A DNA stretch of 64,000 nucleotides, taken from the NCBI RefSeq assembly GCF_001189295.1, contig NZ_CP012159.1:7208525-7272524 (forward strand), written 5' to 3'. The position numbers and the translations under genes are program-made. This DNA comes from Chondromyces crocatus. GTDB taxonomy: Bacteria > Myxococcota_A > Polyangia > Polyangiales > Polyangiaceae. Below the pieces are notes generated by a model. It was not told the origin of the DNA, did not search any database, and saw nothing but the letters and a program-made list of their open reading frames with translations. Numbering within the stretch: the stretch's first letter is position 1; each line of letters opens with the position of its first letter. Of the stretch, positions 13,182-21,897 are shown piece by piece.

Positions 13182-14420
13182 TCAGGGCACACCCCACACG
13201 AAGCTGACGACCGTCGTCGCACTCCCGCCGATGTTCAGGGTCCCGAAGCGCTTCGCTCCAGGCACCTGCGTGTCCCCGGCACGGCCAGCGACCTGCTTGC
13301 AGGCATCGAGCGCCATGCGCACCCCGGTCGCGCCCACGGGGTGACCGAGGCCGATGAGTCCCCCGCTGGGGTTGACCGGAAGCCGCCCTCCCGCCTCACA
13401 TGTGCCCTCCTCGATGGCGCGGTAGGCCTCCCCGGGGGCCGTGATGCCGAGGTGATCGAGCGCGAGGTACTCGGTCACCGTGAAGCAATCGTGGGTCTCG
13501 ATGCCCGACAGATCGAACGCCCCGGCGACCCCCGCTCGCCGGTAGGCGTCGGTCACCGCTGCGCGCAGGTGCGGGATCAGGTACGGCTCCCCCGCGCTCC
13601 GACGCAGCTTCTCTTCCAGCGACAGCTCCGCCGTCCGGTGCCCCCACCCGAGCAAGCGCGGGAGCGCCTCCGGGCGCCGCCCCGTTCGCCGCGCATGCGC
13701 CTCGGCGAAGGCCCCTGACGCAAGCACGATGGCGGCCGCGCCATCGGTCACCTGCCCGCAATCCTGGCGCCGCACCTGCCCCGTGACCACCGGGTTCGCC
13801 TCGTCGTCGTCCTCGAACGACCGCTCTCCAAACTGCCACGCCCTCGTCTGCGCGCAGGGGTTCTTCCGGGCGTTGGCGAAGTTCTTCCGCGCGATCGCTG
13901 CGAGGTGGGCGCGCGTCGGCCTGCCCGGCGTGCGGGCCTGGATGGCCTCCGTGAGGCGGGAGAACATCGCCGGCCACATGTACCGCGCGTCCTGGCCCTC
14001 GTGCCCCGTCCACGCCGCCGTGCCCAGGTGGCGCGCGGCCAGCTCTCCAGGCACGTTCCGCTCCTGCTCGGCGCCCACCACGAGGACGCAGTCGTAGCGG
14101 CCAGCCTCGATCTCCGCCGAGGCCGCCAGGATCGCCAGGCTCCCCGACGCGCAGGCCCCCTCGTGACGCGCAGCAGGGACCCCTCGAAGCTCCGGGACCA
14201 CCGTCGCCGGCAGCGCGCCCATCTGGGCCTGCCCGGTGAACAGCTCGCCAAAGGCGTTGCCTACGTGGATGCTCTCGATCTGCCGCAGATCCAGCGCCGC
14301 ATCCTCCACGGCGCCGAGCGTCACCTCACGGACGAGCGCCGAGAGCTCCTGGCCTTCGCGCGCCACGTTCCGCACAAAGTCGGTCTGCACGCCCCCGAGG
14401 AAGAAGACCGGCGTCGGCAC
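13182..14420 (-). CDS. Thiolase of the SCP-x/lipid-transfer type (acetyl-CoA acetyltransferase-like)
   Basis: 412 aa from a GTG. The nucleophilic Cys is in EGACASGSLA, and the GLGHPVGATG histidine motif is present. The second catalytic Cys of classical thiolases is absent (LNIGGSA where CIGGG is expected), which is typical of the SCP2-thiolase subgroup. Such proteins cleave or form 3-ketoacyl-CoA thioesters, often of branched or sterol-like chains. It lies 25 bp upstream of the dioxygenase gene on the same strand. The 171 bp between it and the next - strand gene could hold a promoter, though I see no clear consensus. No strong ribosome site precedes the GTG, so a different start is possible. 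Confidence 0.85.
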   Translation of the reverse strand: MPTPVFFLGGVQTDFVRNVAREGQELSALVREVTLGAVEDAALDLRQIESIHVGNAFGELFTGQAQMGALPATVVPELRGVPAARHEGACASGSLAILAASAEIEAGRYDCVLVVGAEQERNVPGELAARHLGTAAWTGHEGQDARYMWPAMFSRLTEAIQARTPGRPTRAHLAAIARKNFANARKNPCAQTRAWQFGERSFEDDDEANPVVTGQVRRQDCGQVTDGAAAIVLASGAFAEAHARRTGRRPEALPRLLGWGHRTAELSLEEKLRRSAGEPYLIPHLRAAVTDAYRRAGVAGAFDLSGIETHDCFTVTEYLALDHLGITAPGEAYRAIEEGTCEAGGRLPVNPSGGLIGLGHPVGATGVRMALDACKQVAGRAGDTQVPGAKRFGTLNIGGSATTVVSFVWGVP

Positions 14421-14591
14421 GGCGACAGCCTACACCACCCTCCTGGCGATGTCTGGGTGCGCGGCCGCTGCTCGGAGCCCGCCCCACCAGGGAGCGAGAC
14501 GGGCGCCGGGTTGAGCCGCGCGAAGCCTGATGCACCCAGACGTCGCGTTTCCATCGTACTCCTCCCTCACCAGCGGCCCGCCGGGTGGCCA

Positions 14592-15662
14592 TCACGGGAT
14601 GATCCGCTCTTGCCTGAGCCGATCGAACAGATCGAAGAACGAACGCTCGCTGTCTTCATAGACCGAGAAGCCGAGACGTCGGCTCTTCGACATGTCGTTG
14701 AGGCACTCGAACGGGCGTCCGAGATCGGCGTCCGTGTGCCAGGGGGAGGCGAGGTGTTCGAGGGCGTTCGGCTGGAGTCGGTGCTCCGCGACGAGCCGCT
14801 CCCAGGCGGCCCCCGCGCCCTCGAGCTGACGCGCGAGCGGTGTCCCTTCCCCAGGGTAGGGTGCCACCTCGACCTCGAAGTAGCGGGCGATGGCAGACCA
14901 GAGCCGCTGCCATCGAAAGACATCGCCGTTGACGACGTTGAACGCTTCGTCCCGTGCCGCGGGCGTCGTCGCTGCCCAGAGGAGGTGGCGCGCGAGGAGG
15001 CGGGCATCGGTCACGTCCGTGAGCCCCGTGTACTGCGCGTTCGAGCCAGGAAACAGGAGCGGTCTCCCCGTGGCCTTGCAGATCGAGGCGTACGTCGCCA
15101 GCGTGACACCGAGGTTCATGAGGTTGCCGACGGCGTAGCCGACGATCGTGTGCGGCCGGTGGACGCTCCAGCCGAAGCCGCTGCGCGCGGCATGCTCGAA
15201 GACCACGTCCTCCTGCACGTAGTAGAAGTTCTCTCCCGGAAGACGCGGCTGGTCTTCACGGAAGGGCGTCTCGGGATGGTTCTGCGCATAGGACTCGAAG
15301 GGCCCGAGGTAGTGCTTCGTGCCCGTCACGAGTGCCACGTGGCGAACGGACGACCCGCCCGCTGTCACGGCATCGAGGACGTTCTTCACGATCGCGCCGT
15401 TGACGCGGCAGTTCTCGGTCTCGGTCGGCGTGCGCACCCACGCACCAAAGAAGACGTGCGTCGGCGCGACGGCCGCGAGCGCCTCCCTCGTCGCAGCGGC
15501 ATCGAGGACATCCACCTCCAGGGAGGTGACGGCCGAGAAGCCGCGGGGGCGACGGCGAGAGACGCCCCAGATTGCCCAGTCCCCCTCGTCCGCCAAGCGA
15601 CGAGCGAGGTTGTTCCCAACGATGCCGGTCACGCCGACGATCAGTGCGCGCTTTTCGAGCAT
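14592..15662 (-). CDS. PRISE-type SDR reductase (progesterone 5-beta-reductase/iridoid synthase-like)
   Basis: 356 aa. The N-terminal Rossmann loop is VGVTGIVGNNLA, followed by SRRRP for NADPH selection. GTKHYLGPFE and ENFYYVQED carry the Lys and Tyr positions that mark the PRISE branch of extended SDRs, which reduce activated C=C bonds of enones. The second Met was taken as start because a GGAAAGGG ribosome site lies six bases before it; an 11-residue N-terminal extension is possible. The LysR gene is divergent with 195 bp between, the classic arrangement for a regulator and its target. No clear link to the PKS/NRPS clusters is visible. Confidence 0.85.
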   Translation of the reverse strand: MLEKRALIVGVTGIVGNNLARRLADEGDWAIWGVSRRRPRGFSAVTSLEVDVLDAAATREALAAVAPTHVFFGAWVRTPTETENCRVNGAIVKNVLDAVTAGGSSVRHVALVTGTKHYLGPFESYAQNHPETPFREDQPRLPGENFYYVQEDVVFEHAARSGFGWSVHRPHTIVGYAVGNLMNLGVTLATYASICKATGRPLLFPGSNAQYTGLTDVTDARLLARHLLWAATTPAARDEAFNVVNGDVFRWQRLWSAIARYFEVEVAPYPGEGTPLARQLEGAGAAWERLVAEHRLQPNALEHLASPWHTDADLGRPFECLNDMSKSRRLGFSVYEDSERSFFDLFDRLRQERIIP

Positions 15663-15805
15663 GGCGAACCCTTTCCGATCCGAGGCCTGCTCCACCCTGC
15701 CTCGCCTCGACCCCAGACGCCCGGCCAGGCGGGGGCCGCACGCGCCCCCACCGACGGTGAGCGCGCGGCGACGCCGTGAGCATGTCCCCTGTATGGCCCG
15801 GGGCC

Positions 15806-15845
15806 GACTTGTGAACTAGCGTCTCTACTGGAACAGGACTTGTGA
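15806..15845. promoter_or_regulatory. Pair of 9-bp direct repeats in LysR/PRISE intergenic region (candidate operator)
   Basis: GACTTGTGA occurs twice, starting at 15806 and 15837, 31 bp apart (about three helical turns). Both lie just upstream of the LysR start in the only divergent promoter region of this gene pair. Same-face spacing suggests a regulator site, possibly for the LysR protein itself. LysR sites are usually interrupted palindromes, so the assignment is weak. Confidence 0.3.
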
Positions 15846-15857
15846 TGTGAGGTCACA

Positions 15858-16766
15858 GTGGCGCACAGAGAGATCAACCGCTCCGGCGACATGACGGTGT
15901 TCGTTCGCGTCGTCGAACTGGGCAGCTTCTCGGCGGCTGCGCGTGCCTTGCGCATGACGCCTTCTGCGGTGAGCAAGATGGTGGGCCGGCTCGAAACGCG
16001 CCTCGGCGTGCGCCTCTTCAACCGCTCGACGCGCCACGTCCAGCTCACCCCCGAGGGGACCGTCTACTTCGAGCGCAGCGCGCGCATCCTGGCCGACATC
16101 GACGCCGCCGAACGCGAGATCTCCCCCGGGCTCACGCCGCGCGGAAGACTCCGGGTGAACGCGAACGTCCCCTTCGGCGTGCACTGCCTCCTGCCCCGAA
16201 TCCCCGCGTTCCTTGCCGCCCATCCTCACATCACGCTCGACCTCGCACTGACGGACACCGTCGTGGACCTGTTCGAGGCCCACGCCGACGTCGCCATTCG
16301 CCTCGGCCACCTGGCAGAGTCCCGCCTCGTCGCACGAAAGCTGGGGGAGAGCCGCATGGTGGTCGTGGCCTCCAGGGCGTACCTCGAACACCATGGCCAG
16401 CCACGGAAGCCAGCCGACCTCGCGAAACACAACTGCCTCGGCTTCTGCTTCGCGCGCCACACCAAGGGGTGGCCCTTTCGCGATCGCGCGCGCAAGACGA
16501 GCCTGTTCCTCCCGACCGGGAACACCCTCGTCAGCGACGGCGAGGCCATGCGCCGCCTCGCACTCGCCGGCCTGGGCATCGCCCGGCTGGGAGCGTTCCA
16601 GGTCCAGCCGGACATCGACACCGGCGCCTTCGTCCCCCTGCTCGAAGCCCACAACCCGGGCGACACCCTGGCCGCACACGCGGTGTTCCTGGGCCACGAC
16701 GGCAAGATGCCTGCCCGCGTGCGCGCCTTCCTCGACTACCTCGTCGCCAACGTCCGGCTCTCGTGA
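15858..16766 (+). CDS. LysR-family transcriptional regulator
   Basis: 302 aa. The N-terminal winged HTH is clear (GSFSAAARALRMTPSAVSKMVGRLE in outline, ending in the LFNRSTRHVQLTPEG wing). A periplasmic-binding-like effector domain follows, with the usual RVNANVPFG start. The C-terminus matches the CrgA/AaeR-like group that controls small oxidoreductase genes. The GTG start has GAGG six bases upstream; an alternative ATG lies 33 bases in. It is transcribed divergently from the PRISE reductase, which it probably controls in response to that enzyme's substrate. The AraC gene converges on it with 20 bp between the stops. Confidence 0.9.
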   Translation: MAHREINRSGDMTVFVRVVELGSFSAAARALRMTPSAVSKMVGRLETRLGVRLFNRSTRHVQLTPEGTVYFERSARILADIDAAEREISPGLTPRGRLRVNANVPFGVHCLLPRIPAFLAAHPHITLDLALTDTVVDLFEAHADVAIRLGHLAESRLVARKLGESRMVVVASRAYLEHHGQPRKPADLAKHNCLGFCFARHTKGWPFRDRARKTSLFLPTGNTLVSDGEAMRRLALAGLGIARLGAFQVQPDIDTGAFVPLLEAHNPGDTLAAHAVFLGHDGKMPARVRAFLDYLVANVRLS

Positions 16767-16786
16767 CGCTCGCTGGCCAGAACGCC

Positions 16787-17686
16787 TCACCCGCCGCCAT
16801 GCTGCGCGATGAAGCGCTTCACGTCTTCCCTGGGAGGCAAGCCGAACAACCGCGCGTACTCACGACTGAACTGGGAAGGACTCTCGTAACCCACCTGGTA
16901 CCCGGCGCTGGCTGCATCCAGGGCCTCGGCCAGGAGCAGGCGACGCGCCTCGTGCAGCCGCAACTGCTTCTGGAACTGAAGCGGGCTCAGGGTCGTGATC
17001 TGCTTGAAGTGCTGGTGAAACGAGGCGAGCCCCATGCCACTCGCCCTGGCCAGGCTCGCCACCCGCAGCGGTCGGGTGAAGTTGGCCCTGAGCACGTCGA
17101 TCGCCTTGCCGATGCGGCGCGTTGGACTCCCGGCGGTCCCGACTTCCCTGACCGTCGCGGAGTACGGTGAGGTCAGCAGCCGGAACAGGATCTCGCGCAC
17201 GTAGAGCGGAGCCAGCATGTCCCGCTCGTGCGGCTCGTCGAGCGACTGGAGCAGGCGCAAAAAGGCGTCTCCCAGCGACGGCTGTACCGCCTCGACGAAC
17301 ACGGCGCCGTGATAGTCCCGTCGCGACGTGGGACGAAGAGGCGCCGACGAGCGGCTGAGCACGTCGTAGATGGCAGCCTGCTCCAGCGTCAACACCAGGC
17401 ACAGGTACGGTGCTTGCGCGCTGGCCGACGTCACCCGACCGACGAGCGGCACCGCCACCGAGGTCACCAGGTAGTGGCTGGGGTCGTAGTGAAAGAGCTT
17501 TCCCGCGACCGAGATCTCCTTGGCTCCTTGAACGATCAAGCACAGCACCGGACGCGCCACGGCGTACTCCGGCCCCGTCGGCCGATCGCTTCTCACCACC
17601 TCGAGCGCTGGCAGTGGTGTGGCGTTGAAACCTGGGCGACTTCCGTACTTCAGAGCTGCACGCACGAGCTCGGGCTGGCTGGTCAT
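16787..17686 (-). CDS. AraC-family transcriptional regulator with AraC_N (cupin) domain
   Basis: 299 aa. The N-terminal half is an AraC_N ligand-binding domain (PVLCLIVQGAKEISVAG). The C-terminal half has two helix-turn-helices: RVASLARASGMGLASFHQHFK, then the AGYQVGYESPSQFSREYARLFG type second helix and the family signature. It is divergent from the SDR at 17796-18554, with 109 bp between starts, so it most likely regulates that SDR and itself. AraC/SDR pairs of this type are common in GC-rich soil bacteria and respond to aldehydes or redox-active compounds. No direct link to the antibiotic clusters is visible. Confidence 0.9.
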   Translation of the reverse strand: MTSQPELVRAALKYGSRPGFNATPLPALEVVRSDRPTGPEYAVARPVLCLIVQGAKEISVAGKLFHYDPSHYLVTSVAVPLVGRVTSASAQAPYLCLVLTLEQAAIYDVLSRSSAPLRPTSRRDYHGAVFVEAVQPSLGDAFLRLLQSLDEPHERDMLAPLYVREILFRLLTSPYSATVREVGTAGSPTRRIGKAIDVLRANFTRPLRVASLARASGMGLASFHQHFKQITTLSPLQFQKQLRLHEARRLLLAEALDAASAGYQVGYESPSQFSREYARLFGLPPREDVKRFIAQHGGG

Positions 17687-17795
17687 CTTCGCTTCGGAGC
17701 GTCAGTGGAGGAATGGGCAAGGATGCCAGAGGATGCGGCTACCGTGGCCGCGACCTCCGCTCCTAGGGTCTGGGCCCAGCCAAGGAGCACTCCAG

Positions 17796-18554
17796 ATGCA
17801 CGCTACACACGGAAAACTCACGGGCAAGGTCGCGGCGATCACGGGCGGGAATCGTGGCATCGGCCTGGCGACTGCCCAGCTATTTCGAGCCGAGGGCGCC
17901 CGCGTCGCCATCTTCGGACGGGACGAAGCCACCCCCGAGCACGCCGCCCTTCTCGGCGCCGACGCGCTCGGCTTCGCCGGGGACGTCACCTCCATCCACG
18001 ACGTGAAGGCCTTCTTCCAGGCAGTCGAGCAGCGCTTCGGCCACCTCGACGTGCTGTTCGTCAACGCTGGCGTCTCGAAGAGCGCACCGATCGCCGACGT
18101 GACGGAAGACTTTTTCGACGAGCTGTTCGACATCAACGTCAAGGGCGCCTTCTTCACGGTCCAGCAGGCCCTCCCGCTGCTCGGGAGTCCGGCCTCGATC
18201 GTGATCAACACCTCGATGGTCAACCAGGTCGGTTACCCGGCGCTCTCGGTCTACAGCGCCACCAAGGCAGCCCTGCGCGCGCTCGTGCGCAGCTTCGCCG
18301 CCGAGCTCGTGGAGCGTGGCATCCGCGTCAACGCCGTCAGCCCCGGGCCCATTGCCACCACGCTCCTCACCCGGGACATCCCGGACGCCGCCACGCGCGA
18401 CGCCATCCTCACGGGCATCGCCAGCGCCATTCCGATGAAGCGCATGGGCACCCCCGCCGAGATCGCGCGCGCCGTGCTTTACCTGGCCTCCGACGACGCG
18501 AGCTTCACCACGGCAGAAGAACTCGTGGTCGACGGCGGGATGTCCCAGTTCTGA
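17796..18554 (+). CDS. Classical short-chain dehydrogenase/reductase
   Basis: 252 aa. The cofactor loop is TGGNRGIGLA, the active-site Ser is in INTSMVNQVG, and the catalytic Tyr/Lys are in YSATKAA; all are intact. An Asp/Arg pair after beta-2 (FGRDEAT) suggests NADPH. The substrate cannot be told. The ATG was chosen for its AAGGAG ribosome site eight bases upstream and because the Rossmann loop then begins at residue 16; the frame is open further upstream into the AraC promoter. It is probably controlled by the divergent AraC regulator. Confidence 0.9.
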   Translation: MHATHGKLTGKVAAITGGNRGIGLATAQLFRAEGARVAIFGRDEATPEHAALLGADALGFAGDVTSIHDVKAFFQAVEQRFGHLDVLFVNAGVSKSAPIADVTEDFFDELFDINVKGAFFTVQQALPLLGSPASIVINTSMVNQVGYPALSVYSATKAALRALVRSFAAELVERGIRVNAVSPGPIATTLLTRDIPDAATRDAILTGIASAIPMKRMGTPAEIARAVLYLASDDASFTTAEELVVDGGMSQF

Positions 18555-18607
18555 GCCTCGCTGGAGTGCTCGACGCCCAAGGCCCCCGCCCGACCTGCCC
18601 CCTCGGC

Positions 18608-19642
18608 TCAGCTCTCGGCGCGCTCCAGCGCGACCGCGTGCGACCAGCGGAGCCCGCTCACGTCCTCCAGCTCGACGCGGTAGGTCCCTGGCGACAGCGC
18701 GGGCGCTCCCTCCGCGCCAGGCAAGCGGAACGTCGCCCTCGCCCCGAGAGGGACCACCAGGCCGTGAGGCCCAGGTCGCACCTTCACCAGCCAGCGGTTG
18801 TCGAGCTGAGCGGGCGAGAGCGCCGCGAGCACGCGGGCGTCATGACGGCGCACCACCTCGCCTCCCGCGTCGAGCACACGCACCTCGACGAGGAACGCGC
18901 CGTACGTCTCAGGCCCGGCGGGTCGCTCGATCGTGAGCCGCAGGTCGCCTTCCGCATCGAGACGCGCCTCGAGCACATCGACACGCGGGCGCACGGAGTC
19001 ATTGTGCAGCTCACCCCACAGCCCACCGTAGAAGACCTGGTTCGTCGCCAGGGTCACGACGACGCTGAAGAGCGTGAGCGCTCCTGCCGCCGCGAGGGAG
19101 GGTGAAGGCGACGGATCGGCCAGCCGGCGCAGCCACCCGCGCGGAACCAGGGCTGGACGCGCCCGGAAGAGCCAGGCGTCGAGGGACAGCGGCCCGGCCC
19201 CCCCCATCATGAGCGTCGCCCCGCCCGCGATCCCGAACGCACCGATCTGCCACTCGTCGAGGCAGGTCGGCCCGAGCCACCCGGAGCCGAACAGGATCTT
19301 GGCTGAGAGCATCAGCACACCGAACGCGGCGAGACGCGTCCCGAGCCCGAGGATCAGCGCCAGCCCCACCAGGGCCTCGATGATCGTGAAGCTCCAGAGG
19401 AACGCTTGGAGCGCATCGGGTCGGTCGAGAAGCGCCGCGATGAGCTGGTCGACCCCGAGGATCGAGCCCGGCATGAACTGGTTGAACTTCTCGCCCACGT
19501 ACCCCGGCGCCCCAGGCACGAGCTTCGCGGCATCGAGCACCACGCGGCGGTGGAACGCCGAGAAGAACAGCCACCCTGTCACGAGCCGGATGGGCAGCAA
19601 CGCAAGGGCAGGCTGAAGCGACGTCTTTGTGAGCGCCGCCAT
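18608..19642 (-). CDS. DoxD-DoxA fusion membrane protein (thiosulfate:quinone oxidoreductase-like)
   Basis: 344 aa. The N-terminal half has four or more membrane segments of the DoxX/DoxD type ([19 protein letters not shown], later the [15 protein letters not shown] segment). After a further hydrophobic segment ([16 protein letters not shown]), the C-terminal 130 residues form a soluble beta-rich DoxA-like domain. Separate DoxD and DoxA subunits form thiosulfate:quinone oxidoreductase in Acidianus; fused forms occur in many bacteria. The ATG overlaps the upstream ArsR-rhodanese stop by one base (TGATG), so translation is coupled. With the rhodanese partner this points to oxidation or detoxification of thiosulfate/sulfane sulfur. 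The true enzyme activity is inference. Confidence 0.82.
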   Translation of the reverse strand: MAALTKTSLQPALALLPIRLVTGWLFFSAFHRRVVLDAAKLVPGAPGYVGEKFNQFMPGSILGVDQLIAALLDRPDALQAFLWSFTIIEALVGLALILGLGTRLAAFGVLMLSAKILFGSGWLGPTCLDEWQIGAFGIAGGATLMMGGAGPLSLDAWLFRARPALVPRGWLRRLADPSPSPSLAAAGALTLFSVVVTLATNQVFYGGLWGELHNDSVRPRVDVLEARLDAEGDLRLTIERPAGPETYGAFLVEVRVLDAGGEVVRRHDARVLAALSPAQLDNRWLVKVRPGPHGLVVPLGARATFRLPGAEGAPALSPGTYRVELEDVSGLRWSHAVALERAES

Positions 19643-20295
19643 CACCCCGACCCCTCGACGAGCGCACGCCCGCTCGCCAGCCACTCGGGGACCCCGAACT
19701 GCAGACGCTCGGCGCGCAGGCCGTGCTGCCGAAGCAGCAGCGTCCCACGGCGGGCATTCGGGCAGTATTTACCGCGACAGTACACGAGGATACGCCGGCG
19801 TTTCGGCAGCTCCTGGAGGCGGGCATCCAGGGACGCGAACGGCACGGAGCTGGCTCCTGGGAGGTGCCCCGCCTCGTACTCGTCCAGCGGTCGCAGGTCG
19901 GCCAGCAACGCGCGGCGTGGGCCCACGTGTTCCTCCAGCGCCTCGGCACGCAGCGCGGAGGCACTCTCGTCCCCCCCCTCCTGCTCCAGCAGCCGCACCG
20001 CCGGCACCAGGACCTCACCAGCCCCCCGGAGCGCGAGAAACAGGCGCAACCCGCACTCCCGGTTCGCCTCTTGGAAGACGTACTTGCCTTGCCTGCACGC
20101 CGTGACCAGACCGACCGCACGCAGCGCCTTCATGTGGGCCGCCATGTTGGCCTCGCTCTCGCCGAGCAGCTCCGCCAGTCGACCGATGGACTTCGCCCCT
20201 TGAAAAAGGAGGTGCAAGGCGCGCAAGCGCGTCGGACTGGAGAGGCTCGCCGCCAGACTCGCCAGCCCCGCGTAGAGGTAATCGTTGCCGCTCAT
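19642..20295 (-). CDS. ArsR-family regulator fused to rhodanese domain
   Basis: 217 aa. Residues about 10-95 form an ArsR-type winged helix ([13 protein letters not shown], then [17 protein letters not shown]). Residues about 120-210 are a rhodanese domain with active-site Cys in [11 protein letters not shown]. This architecture is known for regulators that sense persulfide or sulfane sulfur, with the rhodanese half acting as sensor or delivery domain. The ATG lies only a few bases from the predicted -10 region; an upstream TTG is less likely. It is coupled to the DoxDA gene downstream. An 8-bp inverted repeat immediately upstream is a likely autoregulatory site. Confidence 0.88.
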   Translation of the reverse strand: MSGNDYLYAGLASLAASLSSPTRLRALHLLFQGAKSIGRLAELLGESEANMAAHMKALRAVGLVTACRQGKYVFQEANRECGLRLFLALRGAGEVLVPAVRLLEQEGGDESASALRAEALEEHVGPRRALLADLRPLDEYEAGHLPGASSVPFASLDARLQELPKRRRILVYCRGKYCPNARRGTLLLRQHGLRAERLQFGVPEWLASGRALVEGSG

Positions 20296-20300
20296 CCAAA

Positions 20301-20322
20301 CAATCAAACAGCTATTTGATTG
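20301..20322 (-). promoter_or_regulatory. Inverted-repeat operator and promoter of the ArsR-rhodanese operon
   Basis: CAATCAAA and TTTGATTG form a perfect 8-bp inverted repeat around a 6-bp centre, directly upstream of the ArsR-rhodanese start. On the - strand a perfect TTGACA (20329 down to 20324) precedes it, so a bound dimer would cover the spacer and -10 region. ArsR-type repressors bind such short AT-rich dyads. The -10 itself is weak, and the transcript would have almost no leader. Confidence 0.6.
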
Positions 20323-20425
20323 TTGTCAAACCAGCCAAGGGGGCGACGGGGGCTCACGGTCGCTGCGCCCCACGGATCCAGCGAGCCGCTCCGCGCCATA
20401 TATCCCCCCAAACCCGCTTTAAAAC

Positions 20426-20455
20426 CTTTGACAAAAACATTTGTCAAAGTAGGTT
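20426..20455 (+). promoter_or_regulatory. Perfect 10-bp inverted repeat overlapping a TTGACA promoter (ArsR/SRPBCC operon)
   Basis: CTTTGACAAA, a 4-bp centre and TTTGTCAAAG (20426-20449) form a perfect dyad. It contains a consensus -35 TTGACA (20428-20433). A -10-like TAGGTT starts 16 bases later at 20450. Transcription would begin at or near the ATG at 20462, so the message may be leaderless, although AGTAGG eight bases before the ATG could serve as a weak ribosome site. The layout is typical of autorepression by the ArsR-like protein encoded next. Confidence 0.65.
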
Positions 20456-20461
20456 ACGACC

Positions 20462-21070
20462 ATGCTCGACGTCGAGGTCATCGAGGATCCAGAGACGGCG
20501 GCAGCCGTCCTCGATCCGGTGAGGAGCCGGCTGCTGTCGGAACTCTCGACGCCAGCGTCGGCTGCGGCGCTCGCAGGGCGGCTCGGCATCGCGCGGCAGA
20601 AGATCAACTATCACCTGCGCGTTCTCGAGGAGCACAAGCTCATGCACGTCGCCGAAGAGCGGCGCTGGGGCGGGCTTAAGGAGCGCCTGCTGGTCGCGAG
20701 CGCGGCCTCCTATGTGGTCTCCCCGAAGGCGCTCGGCCCGGTCGCTGCGGATCCCGCGCGCTCGGCGGATCGGCTCTCGGCGAGCTACCTCATCGCGCTC
20801 GGCGCCCGCATCGTCCGCGAGGTCGGCGACCTCTGGCGAGGCGCCAGGGAGGCTGGCAAGCACCTCGCTTCCCTGTCGATCGACACCGAGATCAGGTTCC
20901 GATCCGCGGCAGACCGCGCCGCGTTCACCCGGGATCTCACCCACGCCATCAACACGCTCGTCGCGCGCTACCACGATGAGGCCGCGCCCGGTGGCCGCCC
21001 CCATCGCCTGGTGCTCGTGGCGCATCCGCTGCCCCAGACACCTTCGGAGAAGGATCCATCATGCCCGTGA
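20462..21070 (+). CDS. ArsR-like winged-helix transcriptional regulator
   Basis: 202 aa. The N-terminal 80 residues hold a winged helix of the ArsR/HTH_20 group (DPVRSRLLSELSTP, then ARQKINYHLRVLEEHKLM). The remainder is a helical region of unclear fold without metal-binding Cys/His pairs, so the ligand is probably not a metal. The stop overlaps the SRPBCC start by 10 bases. ArsR-SRPBCC pairs are widespread; the regulator usually represses the pair. The palindrome just upstream supports autoregulation. Confidence 0.88.
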   Translation: MLDVEVIEDPETAAAVLDPVRSRLLSELSTPASAAALAGRLGIARQKINYHLRVLEEHKLMHVAEERRWGGLKERLLVASAASYVVSPKALGPVAADPARSADRLSASYLIALGARIVREVGDLWRGAREAGKHLASLSIDTEIRFRSAADRAAFTRDLTHAINTLVARYHDEAAPGGRPHRLVLVAHPLPQTPSEKDPSCP

Positions 21071-21897
21071 AGAAGGACGCATCCGGCAATCGTTCCGTCG
21101 AAGTCGAGGTCGAGGTCCCCGGGACCCCCGAAGAGGTATGGCGCGCCGTCGCGACCGGCACCGGGATCTCCGCCTGGTTCGTGCCGACGGAGCTCGAGGA
21201 GCGGAAAGGCGGCACCACGGTCTCCCACTTCAGCCCCGACGGGAGCATGGACTCGGTCGCGACGATCACGGACTGGGAGCCACCGCGCCGCTTCGCCGCC
21301 GAGACCACCGAGCAACCCGGCACCGTCGCGACCGAGTGGACCGTCGAGACCCGCGCCGGAGGCACGTGTACCGTGCGCGTCGTCCATCGCTGGTTCGCGA
21401 GCACCGACGAGTGGGACGATCAGTTCGAGGGCCACACCGGCGGCTGGCTCTCGGCGTTCCGGATCTTGCGGCTCTACCTCGCCAGCTTCAGCGGCCAGCC
21501 CTGCGCCTCGTTCCAGGTCATGGGCGTCTCCGCCGCCCCGAAGCCCGAAGCCTGGAGCACGCTCACCCGAGCGCTCGGGTTCTCGTCCCTCGCCGAGGGG
21601 GCTCGGGTCAGCACCACGGCGGGCACGCCACCGCTCGCGGGCACCGTCGTCTACGCCGGTCAGGCCGAGTGGCCGGAGCAGGTCCTCCTCCAGCTCGACG
21701 AACCCACGCGGGGGAGCGCCTTCCTGATGGCGCTCGCCATGGGCGGCCGGGTCTACCTGACGTTCCGCGCGTTCCTCTACGGCGAGGAAGCCCTCGCCAT
21801 CGCCGAGCGCGTGGAGGCTTCGTGGAAAGCATGGTTCGGAGAACAGTTCCCTCCCGAGTTGCCGGCACACGCAGCACCCACCGACGCGCATGAGTGA
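21061..21897 (+). CDS. SRPBCC (AHSA1/START-like) domain protein
   Basis: 278 aa. The N-terminal 150 residues match the AHSA1/SRPBCC lipid-binding fold: VEVPGTPEEVWRAVATG at the start, then ISAWFVPTE, ending in the GGWLSAFRILRLYLASF helix. The C-terminal 120 residues look like a second, diverged copy of a related fold (PEAWSTLTRALG, ending in EASWKAWFGEQFPP). Such proteins bind hydrophobic small molecules; the ligand is unknown. It overlaps both its upstream ArsR gene and the downstream membrane-protein gene, so the three genes form a tightly coupled operon. Confidence 0.85.
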   Translation: MPVKKDASGNRSVEVEVEVPGTPEEVWRAVATGTGISAWFVPTELEERKGGTTVSHFSPDGSMDSVATITDWEPPRRFAAETTEQPGTVATEWTVETRAGGTCTVRVVHRWFASTDEWDDQFEGHTGGWLSAFRILRLYLASFSGQPCASFQVMGVSAAPKPEAWSTLTRALGFSSLAEGARVSTTAGTPPLAGTVVYAGQAEWPEQVLLQLDEPTRGSAFLMALAMGGRVYLTFRAFLYGEEALAIAERVEASWKAWFGEQFPPELPAHAAPTDAHE

